The notes under the pieces were generated by a model. The model was not told where the DNA came from. It ran no database searches and saw nothing but the letters and a program-made list of their open reading frames with translations. 64,000 bases of DNA, taken from Neelides folsomi. Its lineage: Eukaryota; Arthropoda; Collembola; Neelipleona; Neelidae. Where the stretch lies: the NCBI GenBank assembly GCA_034687125.1, contig JAQGBZ010000076.1, positions 62,001-126,000 on the forward strand. The letters run 5' to 3'. Of this stretch, positions 1 to 10,792 are shown in pieces (the first letter of the stretch is position 1; each line of letters starts with the position of its first letter). Made by a program: the position numbers and the translations under genes.

Positions 1-684
1 GTATGATCGATCACCCGCCCCCGTTCAACAATGAGGGAATTGAAATAAAAAATATAACTCCCATTGTCGCGTCGTAAATATTAAATTTCATTTCAACCAA
101 TTTTCCCATCTCACTCTTTTTTCATTGGCCTTTCTCGTTATTTTGATACATTTTCTTCAATTTCTCTATTTTCGCATATAGTATACCATCCATACTTACA
201 TATATAGTAGTATACCATACTTACTTACATATACCTAGTATAATAAATATGTTACTTTCAATCTTATAAAATGTTATAAATATATCATATATTACCTCTC
301 TTTAGCTTATCGCAAGCTATAGTCAAATTAACTTTTACATTATGACACGCGCATTTCGATAATATCCTTTTTGATTAAGGCAATAATGTACACATTGCGA
401 TATCCTAATGATCCACATTTGAGATATTGCCACTTTTAATAGACATTTTATTAAGGACCTTGATAGAGGTTTTAACAGTGAGGATATTGTGCTCAAAATT
501 TATTGGGGGAAATTTTGTTCTTTATCTCAATGGAGGTGCTGGACATTTGTTTCAGACTTTCGCTACATTCGAACATTATACTCAATATACCAAATCTACC
601 ATAGGTACATAATATAGGTAGACCATTTACATTATACAGCACAGATCTATACATTTATATCCAGATAGTTTTATAAGAAAACTC

Positions 685-780
685 AATGTATTCGATACTA
701 CTGAATGTAACTATCAAGATATTATCCAATGTATTTCATATTACTAAATGTTCTTGATATTACATAATGTATTAGACTAC
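685..780. repeat. Imperfect ~40-bp tandem repeat
   Basis: Three successive blocks begin with AATGTATT at 685, 728 and 766. The first two blocks are 43 and 38 bp and share the order AATGTATT, ATACTACT or ATATTACT, AATGT, then AAGATATT or TTGATATT. The third copy is cut short. No coding meaning is seen. Confidence 0.55.
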
Positions 781-884
781 TCTTATAAAAAGTATGAGGT
801 CATAAATAGGAATGAGTTCTTGGAATGAGTTTGGCGAAAGATTGAGTATAGGTTTAAATAGCGGAGTTTGGATTACATAGCGAT

Positions 885-901
885 ATGATGATGATGATGA
901 T
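885..901. repeat. (ATG)n microsatellite
   Basis: Five uninterrupted ATG units followed by AT. A simple-sequence repeat in non-coding DNA. Confidence 0.9.
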
Positions 902-2394
902 TACTCTGCAATCATGTCCATCCACCAAGGACCTTTGAAAGAGTCAATAAAGTGATGGAATCCGAATTTTCGCTCCACCTCTAATCTCATCCTTCCTCAT
1001 TTGTCAATATTGGTCCTGGGCTGAAAGGAGCCAGAGAATGTCTGATGGGATTTGAGGAGTTTGGACGTAATCAATCCCATCATTTTTTCATCCCGCCTTC
1101 ATCTTCCAAGAAGGGAAACAACAATGGGGATCGAATTCTCCCCCGGGGACGACCAATCTCAAAGAATTCCTCCCCGCACAATTCTCATATAAAGGCAGAG
1201 GGAAATTACGGAATTAATCCGCGACTTCCATCTCTCTCCGAATCTCCTCACATGGAGGATTACACGCCCTCGGAATGGTGGTCAATTACAAAAGGACTCC
1301 CAGAGCAATTAATCTCACAACTATTTGCATCTCCCACTCACGTACAAACTCATATGCATACAAACAATGCACATAAATAGTTATCCCTCATAAAAGGTCA
1401 TGTTGAGGAGGAATTAGTCAAAGGGGTTTAACGTTTAATGAACTCTTTTAATGAATTTCCAGGAGTTGACTACAAAATTAATAAATTAATTTCTTATGAG
1501 AGATGGATCGTTTAATTAGCCAACCCGACCAATTTCAAAATATATTGGATGATATTTAATATAGTATTTCTATTTATTACATAAAATGTTATTTTTTTCC
1601 AGAATTAATATTGATCAATGGATGAGATTTCATTATTATATTTATATGGAATTGATGAGCCTTGGGAGATATCTTACTTAATGTATTTCATGATTTATTA
1701 GACAAAGTGGAAATGATTAAATAACTCAAATATCGATATAAAATTCCTTTATCCGAAGTTTGGAAGGTTCGTGTGGATTGAAGGGTTGGATGAATTCATG
1801 TCTGAACAAAGTTGAGCTTGGCGGGGATTGTGTTCATATTCCATTAAGTGGAATGGAATCATTTCTCCGCAAATGTTTCTTCTTTAATGGTTTGCAATCT
1901 CGGGATTCTCGGGCGTGTGTGTGTGGATGTGGAGGGATCGGGCGGGAGGACTCAGATCAAAAAGTTTGCTCTCCGCTCGGAATGGAATTAGGAACAATTC
2001 ATCTCTCTTTTATTCTCCTTCTTTCCCTTTAATTAAAAAGTTGGGGGTCCTATATCTCCCTTTGGCATCTCCACTGGAGGAAATATGGTAATTCAGACGC
2101 CTTCTTGCTAATTCAACAAACCTATGCCACCTTGGAAACCTCAGCCCTTCCAACTTCACGGCCCATAAATCTCACCATGTAGAAATGGAACTTGAACAAA
2201 AGATACTCAAAAACAAATTACGTCCATTGTCCTTCGGGGTAATAAAAAATAACCCCATGAGTGTTTTCTCATGTTAACACCTTTTTTATATCCAAATGGA
2301 GAAATTTTAGTCATAATGTAAAATAACTAAGAAAAATTCTCTAAAAAAATTACAAAATATTTCATAAAGATCTCAAATTGCGAAATTGTCACAA

Positions 2395-2795
2395 TACCGT
2401 CACTGGCGGAAAGATATCTGGGTCCCAAAAGATGTCCGGGTACCCGGGTATATATTGTATGTTAATAGCAAAAGCGCATAATATACAACGTATAGTACAC
2501 ATTTTTATCACATTTTCTTTTAAATATTTATATTTAAAATGCCCAAAAAGGAATTTACTGTTGATTTTATATTAAAATTAAAATAGAACATTTAAAAATG
2601 TCGTTTAAATCGAATTGCATATCATTTTAATTAACAATATAGGCAAAAAGCTTAGTACATACTTCCGGAGGAGAAAGGGGAATTTTAATTTTTATTCCAT
2701 TTTTGTAAATTTATTTTAAGATATCCAGGACCCAAAAGATATCCGGGTCGAAAAATTAAAAGATGCCCCGGGATATCTTTCGGCCAATGACCGTA
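2395..2795. mobile_element. MITE-like element with 24-nt terminal inverted repeats
   Basis: The left end (2395-2418) begins TACCGTCACTGGCGG and ends in GATATC. The right end (2772-2795), read as reverse complement, begins TACGGTCATTGGCCG and ends in GATATC. By eye, 21 of 24 positions match. Each end abuts a TA, as expected for TA-targeting DNA transposons. Inside, a 31-bp stretch at 2411-2441 recurs in direct orientation at 2718-2748 with four differences (core CCCAAAAGAT). The centre is AT-rich and has no transposase, so the element would be non-autonomous. The family is not recognised. Assignment to the Tc1/mariner type rests only on the TA ends. Confidence 0.65.
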
Positions 2796-4989
2796 TGTAA
2801 TTTTACAATTTTATTTAGTTACATAAATCATTTTTAATCCTTTTATTCATCATTCCATTAAATTATCCAAAAATGCTAAATACTTTTAAATTATTTTATT
2901 TTTATTATAAAAGCCTCTTAAAATGTTAAAATATTTACAAAATTAAATAAAGAATTTAAATTATATAAGATTCGCGAAACCCCAATTGCATTTAATGAAA
3001 TTAATGAATAAAAGTGGATTTGAGTTTCACATTGATTTTGAGGTGTAATTTGAAGTGATGGTTTAAGTGTAATTAGGTGGGGGAGTTAGTATTTTTAATT
3101 CGAGCATAAATCAGACAGTCTCCATATGACAGGATGGGTAAAGGATTTTTATTGTGGGGAAGTTGGGAGAGGATTGTGAGAAGAAGCGAGGGAAGAGAAA
3201 TCATAACTTCTGGATTATGTTTCCGCCAGTACAAAATTCCACTCACTTTACTTTTACAGCCCTCTGCACTTGGAGAGGAGCGGCCTTATGGCGATGCCAA
3301 CAAACAGCTTCGTTCACCAACTTTCTGGTGGAAGTTGGGGAAGTCTCTTCGGAGTTCCTCCGCTGTTGTTTGCGGTTATTTGGAGTTACGACTTAATGTT
3401 GCCAATTATATTCCGAACCCATCGCCTCGGTTTTTATTGCAAATTAGCTAGGGACGAGTCGCCGTGGAGGAAAGAAAATTCCTTTCAACTTTCTCCATAC
3501 TTTCCGCCCACAATTTACCCTCCGTTGAACAATCTTCGACTGTCTGAGAAAATCCTTTGTCAATTCTTCCCCCAACGACTGAGAACAAAAATACCTTTTG
3601 TGTGAAAAATAATCATTCCCATACAAATTTCATTTCGCACCATTATTATTTCTTTGTTGCAGAAATGATCTCAAACTTGTTAAAATATCATTCAATTCAA
3701 AACACAATAAAACTACAGGCATGCGTATTATTTCGAAGACTATAATTTTACAAGTAAAATGTATAGGTATTGTATAAATTATTTAAAAAAATGACCAACA
3801 TTTTTTGATAATTTTAAATTGCTGTTATTTATTAATTATTTGCTATATTAATCTCCTACATTTTAGTTATTTAAATGGGTATTTTAGCTGGATTTTCAAA
3901 TAAATATTATGTACTTAATTGTCATGTGCTTTATGGTTAGTTAATAGAGAAAGAGATTAGAATATTGTCGAGGTTTTGTTTTATTGTACCATTTGGATTT
4001 TACAATTCCTCATTCTCTTTTAGTAGCAATGGAGGTTTTTGAAATTATGCCCCCCTGAGTTGACTTAATCCATTGGCCCCAATTGCATTGAGAGTTCCCC
4101 ATGAAGTGCACAAAGCGAATTCGCCCATTATTTTGAAGCTTGGTTGAGTGAGCAGTGGATGTATTCCGCTATTTAGTATTATTGGAGGAAGTCTCTTTCC
4201 TCCGCGACCCCGGGAGAAGAAACAATGTGGAAGCGGGAGAGTAATGTCTCTCCGGCCTGGCAACTGGAACCAATTCAGTTAATCAACTCGGGCCCAAACT
4301 CCTCCATTCATTTCCCATGGATCCACCGAGGGTGGAGCGTATTTACGTGATTTAACCGGCTCTTCGGCGCCGAATGGCCAAAGCCCCGATTGATTTAAAC
4401 CAAATCCTTTCAAGCCCCGTGTCAACCAACACTCCAACTATAAGAGAAAAATAAACTGTTCCCCCACCATGGAAACCGCCATCAACTCCTAATATACCGG
4501 GATATAGTCTAGATCCAGGAGCTGAAGTTAAAGTCTGCTAAAGTCAACTTAACCTTTTTTTAAAAAAAATTAGAGAAAAAACTTTAAAAGATCAACCAAA
4601 CCTTTATTGTCTGGTCAAGACAATAAAATGGATGAAGTAAAAAGAGCAAAGGTTATGAAGTTTCTAAATACCAAATACATAAATTCATCATGGGGGATTT
4701 TTAAAATAATAGTCGAGTATTTGGGAGCTCATCTTTAATCGGTTGTAGAAGGAGTTAGAGGGGATTTGGGGAGAACAAATATTGTCATTGGGCTTTTCTC
4801 CGCTCCACCGCCGCCCTTCCACCTTCCCCATTACAGTCACACTTAATTGCTCCTATTCAAATATCCAATTTTCTTTTCATTCAAAATCAACGGACCCTTG
4901 TGAAGATTCAGATTAAATTTTTCTCATGATTATGGGATTGAGCATTCGTTTTTAGACCGCGTCCTTTGAAGGCTCTTTTTTTAAAACTA
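2796..4989. other. Non-coding spacer with a GC-richer island
   Basis: AT-rich DNA with a GC-richer patch at about 3130-3600 and another at about 4040-4490. Several overlapping open frames lie in these patches (for example 3134-3451 plus and 4045-4263 minus), but none has a recognisable domain, and frames on both strands are open equally. A T7A8 run sits at 4555-4568. Nothing else is identified. Confidence 0.55.
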
Positions 4990-5385
4990 TCCATGCAAAT
5001 GTTCGATTTAGACACATGGAAGAGATGGATATTTAAATACAAATCTCCACACAGTGAATTCACATAGTGTGATTTGTTAAATCTCCACTCATTTAAAATG
5101 TTTTATTCCATAATTTACATTTAAATGGTTTTTCACCCGTGTGAATTTTATAGTGACTTTAAACCTTCACTGATTAAAAATGCCTTATTTCAGTTTTCAT
5201 TTTAAAGGTTTTTCACCTACGTGAATTCTTGTGTGATATTTTAAAGATTAATTTTGAGAAAATGATTTTCCACACCTTTGACATGTATTTGGTTTTTCTT
5301 TAATGTGACTTCTTATGTGGCGTAATAAACTTTCCGTTTCCTTTTCTATTATTACAAAATATACAAATAAATATATTTTTATTCT
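4990..5385 (-). pseudogene. Degenerate C2H2 zinc-finger array
   Basis: Read on the minus strand, this stretch carries the remains of about four to five classical C2H2 fingers, a DNA-binding module of nuclear transcription factors. Seen directly: a HIRSH histidine pair (about 5305-5319); the linker KEKP followed by CQRCGKSF (about 5260-5298); KYHTRIH then VGEKP (about 5206-5241); and HTGEKPFKC (5117-5143), the diagnostic inter-finger linker. It is broken. TAA falls inside the second finger (5248-5250), TGA replaces the first cysteine of the third (5197-5199), more stops follow, and the linker HTGEKP is in a different frame from the upstream fingers. A cysteine codon has become TGG at 5108-5110, and the first finger appears to have Phe codons where both cysteines belong. 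The lower-coordinate end fades out (a weak C..TF remnant near 5000). No intact start exists. Most likely an old, non-functional copy or relic exon of a zinc-finger gene. Confidence 0.85.
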
Positions 5386-8300
5386 CCTTCATTGCCATTA
5401 ATTTTAATTGTTTTATTTATTGATATTTTTTATTAATGTTAATTTTAAGTATTAAGGTTTGTTCACTTACTTTAATTAAATGAATATAAGTGAGTCATTC
5501 GCTTAAATGCCTACCTATAATACATATTAAATATTTTTAAACCATGCAAGTGTACCTATAAATGTATGTATCTATATTATTAATAACTATCTATGTATAA
5601 GCAAGTACCTTAATATTACAAGTTTAAATGTATACTTAGATATGCAATTAGGTTAGTTTCTAGGAAGAAATGACAAATTTAGCATTTTTAGTTGTGTAAA
5701 AAAAGTATTAGAAATTCCCTCTTTGAAATGATTTATAATACAAGTCCAATCCAATCAATTTTTAATTCCCAAAGTTCAAAGGTATAGCATTATTATATAG
5801 CATCATTATTATATTATTTGTCCAATGAAATATATAATATTCTAAGCTGAGGAGTTGCTGATTGGCATAATTTTATCGGATTATCATTTTTGTTCTTTTC
5901 CTTCTATGAATGGAGAAAATGGAGAAGATTTTGATGAGCCTCAGGACAGGGAGGACAGCGGGAGCTATGGAGTTTGAGAAATTGAGCAAATCGATGGAAT
6001 CTTCGCATTTCCTTCTCTGACTTTTGAGAGAGACAGAAGTTGAGTTCTAGTCTTCCTTCACCCACGCGGCATCTCCTAATTTTCCTCTCTCAAAAGTCGA
6101 ATGCGAGTTCCTCGGCTTCTCCTTGACTTCAAAGTCTCCAATTGAGAATTCGATTACGGGGCCAATAACAAACAAAAGAGGCGGAATTTCCTCTTTGGCC
6201 AAAAACCTTTGGGTCGGATGAGCTCCGCTTCCTTCTTTTTTCTCAGACCCTTCGGCCAGCTCGCCCAGCTTACCCAAATACCCAAACAGACTTCTTCAAC
6301 GACCCGCGTCCACAAGCTTCAACATCCCTACATACTATAATCCTTAAGTATAATATACAAATTCTTAAATAACTAGAGAATATACAGATTTATACAGGTT
6401 TTATATGGATGATATGCAACATAAATTCTACCTTAGTAAATTGGTAAATATTTTTATATGAAATAATGAATATTTTATGTTTATTGATTACATATTACAT
6501 GTGTTAATGAATAGGCATGTTATTTAAGATATATAGTTATATTTAATTTTCTATATGAAATTTAGCTTTAGGAAAAGTTTTATCAAGATATAGGAAAAGC
6601 TGAGCGCGGGAGGATTTAAAAGGAAAGTGTAGGATTCTCTTTTAGTAACATCAAGTTATAGGTGAAGTAATAGGTGAAGTTGAATAGAGTTAGGAAGGGA
6701 GTTGTTCTTGAGGATCAACTTGGCCCTCGCCTGTTGAGATTAGGATCGTAACTCTGATTTGGAGAATCAAATTAGGCGCCCCCTTTGTCTCTCGTCTAAT
6801 CAGGACGGGAAGAGGCGTGGAGGACATGGGGAGTTCAACTCCCCGTGACATTAAATAAATAAATGAACTCCGATCACTCCCGCCAAATTCTCCCAAATTC
6901 TCGGACTCCTCTCACAATTATCCTTCACTCTCAAAATCCAAAGGGCCATCTGATCCAAATCCCATTAATTATTCTACATTCAAATTCCCAAAGTTTTTAC
7001 CACTGGGATTCAATCAAGTCTTGTTGATCTTAAAGACCTTTCCCATTTCCTCCCGTTTTACTTTCTCTTCATTTTATATTTATTCTATGGTTAGGATCTT
7101 ATATCCTACCCTGTATATTCTTTCTCTGGGTCTTTTCCTTATAATGGAAAGGGAACTGGAAATGCATCCACTCAAACCCTAGTTGACTCAAAACAACCTG
7201 AGAGGCGTCTCAAGTCTTCCTCAAGGACTTTCTCCTCAAATTAATTGACGTCGAGAGAAAGAATTTCCCAAAATTCTGAGTTCCTCAGCTCCTTGATGAA
7301 TAATGCAGACGGAGGAATAACACTTGAAATGAATAGGACAATCAAAGGGAAATAATTCAAGGGCTAATAATGGATTTACTTCATGGCTTATGTCTTTCCC
7401 GTCAATGTGGAATTAATTCAGATAAAAAATTGATTGTAGTTTTTTCATTCTTTTATCAATTCAGTATTTACACGTTTTATTTACACATGATGGAACGTTG
7501 TTTATTTAACATTTGTAATAAAGAGCCTTAAATATTAAATTTATTTGTATTATTAATTAATTAAATAAATTATAATAGTTTTTTTTAATTTTCACACAAA
7601 ATTGTAAGAATTTGATGCTAAAATACATAACAATTAATTTACGATCTATGTAATTCTTAATAGATAATCATAAATTTTCAATATTTTTCTAAATTGTTAG
7701 CCATTTTACATTTATAGATTTAATTGTTCTAATTAAAAACATCGAATATTTATTTAGGTAATAGCTTAAATGGAAACAAAATTTGAATCTTGACTTAAAT
7801 TCTAAAGATAAATAAATCGTTTTTAGCGCCTTATTCCTTTACATTGTTAAATTTGAACATTAGAATAATTGAGAAATTAAAGAAATGGAACATGAGATGG
7901 GGAATATTCATTCCAGGAAAATTTCATTATAAATTGTAGGTCAAGGATTTTTCAATTCCTGGAGCGAGTAAGAGAGATAAAAATATGGTAAATCCCCGGT
8001 GAAGGTCGGGAGTTGAATTTCTCCATGATTGCCTTCATCTTTCCTGGCGGCTGTAATAGGATTTTAACAAAGAATTCCCGGGCTCTTTGAACTCAAAGTC
8101 AAAGTATTTGAAATTAAGGTATCAGAAACAGAATGAGGGATTTGAACGGAAGGGAAATTGAAAATCAAATGGGCATAAAAGAATTTTTTTCATCAATGGG
8201 AGTTCAATGAAGATAACTCAATCAATTTTATCAGGAAAAAAAGGAAATGGCGGTTTGAGAAAGATGAATGAATATATTTTTCCAAACCACGCACTAAAAG

Positions 8301-9329
8301 GAAAAAGAAGTCAATATAGCAGTATTTAGTCTCCTTATAAGTTTAATTGAATTTAAACTGTTCCAAAAATGCTGATTTTTGGTTGTGTAATTTGTAATGA
8401 GAAGAATAAAATCACGGGGTTTAAAAACAATGTTGATAAACAAAGGAGAAGAACAAAGTGGAAAATCAACAGTTTTAAATTACAAGAATTAAAGAGGAGA
8501 ATTTGAATTGTTTTGAATTTAGGTTTAAATGGACTTTTAATGAAAATGGATCTCATGTTCCAAATCTTTTGTTTCGCTGACTGAGGATTACAAAACGGAC
8601 AAATCCCATGTCTAAATACACAAGTTGTTCCGAATTGTCATACGAGACATCCTTGATGGAATTTGGCGGAAGATTTGAAAACATTTTTGTCTGGCAACTT
8701 ACGCATTTCCTTCTTTGAAATCTCTCCGTCATTTTAATAAGAATTTTGCCTGAATTTAATATTTAAATCCTCAAATTGCTGTCAAAAGTCGTGGGTGTTT
8801 TGAAATTGGAGAAAAACATTTGGAGTTTCTCCTTAACTTTTGCCCCATTTGATTATCGATTTTACTCTCCTTTTATTTTTTAAACCGTAATTACGACAAG
8901 TTTTCACATCCACCTAAATTTAGCCCTAAATGTATACAAGTTAATTGTAATTGTTAAAGTTTAGGTAATACTCATAAGTATGTATTTAATTCAAATAGAT
9001 TATTTTGGCTTGTTGAACCTTATTTTAATACAAGTCTACATTTCCTATGTATTAATTCAACAATTGATTAAATATTTCCTTAAAATGTTTTTTATTCCTA
9101 ATATGGAGGCATTAAATAGCAGTATTTAGTATTAAGAATAATAGAGAAAAAATTAAATTTGGGGATTTCGAGGGAATATAATAAGGAATGTTGTTTGTGT
9201 AAAGATCCCCTTTCCCATGTGGAATGGGAAGAGAAGACTTTCCCCATACACCGATTGTATTTTAGTAGATTCGTAATTGGGAAAACTTTTTCCATTCCCA
9301 ATATAAAGTATCCAGTACAATAATAATTT

Positions 9330-9444
9330 AAATACACAACATGTAAAGTAATGTAATACATGTAATATATTACACAATGTATTACACCCACAACATGGGA
9401 AATACTTAAAATACATAACATGTAAAATACACAACTTGTAAAAT
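9330..9444. repeat. Repeated 18-bp AT-rich motif
   Basis: The motif AAATACAnAACnTGTAAA occurs at about 9330, 9409 and 9427, the last two directly adjacent. The intervening DNA has further tgtaatac/tacaca words. It accounts for the unusual cysteine- and tyrosine-rich minus-strand open frames here. Confidence 0.5.
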
Positions 9445-10132
9445 ATTATTGGTATAAGGGTATAATAAAAAGTGTTATTATGTAATAATAATATGTTATA
9501 GCTTCGCTTGGAAAATAAAAAGAGCCTTATATTTTAATTGTATACGTTTATAAGCACCAGCGAACCATACCATCATTTTAAAGCTTTCCAAAATGCAATT
9601 CCTTCCTGCACAAACAACCTATAAATTTAAAACCACAAAATGCTCTTTGTAATATATATAAGTGTTAATTAATATTTATTTATATTTAACAGTTAAGTAG
9701 AAAAATTCACATTTATACGCATTTTCTCTATTTGATTCTTATCCTTAAAATGAATTTCCTTTGGGGGCATTTTATATACACAAATGGGAAATGTTGTATT
9801 TTTTTAATAAAAAATGGAAAGAAAATAGTTTGACAACAAGTCTTGGAGTTGGAGTTTTCGCTTAAATAAATTTAAATTCTTCCACGCACGGATCCTTTTC
9901 AATTTCCCAAACCGGAGCTAAATAACCAACGTTGACCCTTTTTTAATAAATTATATTACACAATAGTTTACACAATTTGTTAAATATTTTGTAATTTCAT
10001 CCTTCGCTTTCATCCATTAACTTCGCGAAAATGAGAGAACCATTTAAAATTCCCAGTCGATTATTAAATTTTAATTCACTACAAACATTTAAACTTTCGC
10101 GCCACTCGTTCTTCAATTAGTCTTTTACGACT

Positions 10133-10145
10133 CACACACACACAC
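10133..10145. repeat. (CA)n microsatellite
   Basis: Six and a half CA units in non-coding DNA downstream of the dpr-like gene. Confidence 0.85.
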
Positions 10146-10440
10146 TAAACACTGCAACACAGTAACACTGCCAGACAATCCCAGACGTATGTTTTTAATT
10201 GTATGGTAATTTCGAAGCACATTTTCCATGTTCGTTGAACTTTTAAAATGATTACACGCTGTTGGGAGCCATCAGAATTGAACATATTTAATTTAACATG
10301 AGGGAAATCTTTAATTATAAAGGGAAAAGGTAAAGGGGGAGAGTCGTAAATAAAAACTTCACTGCAGTGGCTGAAAAATATTATTTTTGAAATGGAGCAG
10401 CGGCGTCTTGAGGGATTTTCAAACTTTTCCTTTTGTAAAT

Positions 10441-10494
10441 ATATCCCGGATATTCTCTGGGTATACTACCCGGGTATGTATTCTCCGGGTATAT
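10441..10494. repeat. CCGGGTAT cluster with inverted ends
   Basis: ATATCCCGG at the left end faces CCGGGTATAT at the right end, and GGGTAT occurs three times between. The same word appears inside the element at 2395-2795, so this may be a related fragment. It lies about 120 bp past the dpr-like stop codon, within the presumed 3' untranslated region. Confidence 0.4.
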
Positions 10495-10616
10495 GAATGG
10501 ATGTGGGCACAGGAGATGAATATTTAATTCCTTACATTGCAGCCTCGGGGATTAAGTTTCCTTATGTGGGCTAGTAGGTCCTAATAAAAGAAGGAAAATC
10601 CATCGCGTCCATTGGC

Positions 10617-10792
10617 TCATGAAGAAACGGCGGGTCGGCGGGAAGAACCCAAATCCGCCGCTGCTTGATTTGTAAACGGGAACGTGGGCGTGAGGAGGCT
10701 CGAGAGCAAAAGGACGAGGAACCAACTCTGCCAGCTGAACATTGAGTACGTAGAGCCTGATGACCCTTGCTGCATCGCCGCCGGATGTTCCC
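10617..10792 (-). CDS. dpr-like terminal coding exon
   Basis: The acceptor ttaattgcag is followed by GG, completing the split glycine codon, then EHPAAMQQGSSGS, the sequence that typically follows Ig2 in Dpr proteins. A hydrophobic stretch WFLVLLLSSLL follows, then about 24 more residues (TPTFPF...RRPAVSS) and TGA at 10617-10619. In many family members the hydrophobic tail is close to the C terminus, as for a GPI signal or a single membrane segment. Here the hydrophilic tail after it favours a membrane segment or an atypical end. Confidence 0.88.

Larger units (their letters stand above)
1..2394. other. AT-rich non-coding flank
   Basis: No credible exon was found on either strand. The first ~1 kb is AT-rich with tacata/tatata words, an imperfect tandem repeat at 685-780 and a short ATG microsatellite at 885-901. 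A GC-richer island lies at about 1020-1380. It contains a 111-codon open frame (1045-1380) whose translation is Ser/His/Asn-rich with no recognisable motif, so I do not call it a gene. A second open frame at 1760-2032 is equally unconvincing. Confidence 0.6.
5386..10616. other. Non-coding 3' flank of the dpr-like gene
   Basis: AT-rich sequence with GC-richer patches near 5930-6310, 6700-7330 and 8000. Open frames such as 6047-6277, 6690-6896 and 9098-9434 (all minus) have no domain signature and compositions typical of chance frames. Downstream of the dpr-like stop on the minus strand, a possible poly(A) signal ATTAAA lies at 10523-10528 and the first AATAAA at 9675-9680. Neither is specific in DNA this AT-rich. 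Confidence 0.5.

Noticed and set aside
9098..9434. Two overlapping cysteine-rich minus frames
   Set aside because: Produced by repeated tgtaa/aca words in an AT-rich repeat, with no family resemblance.
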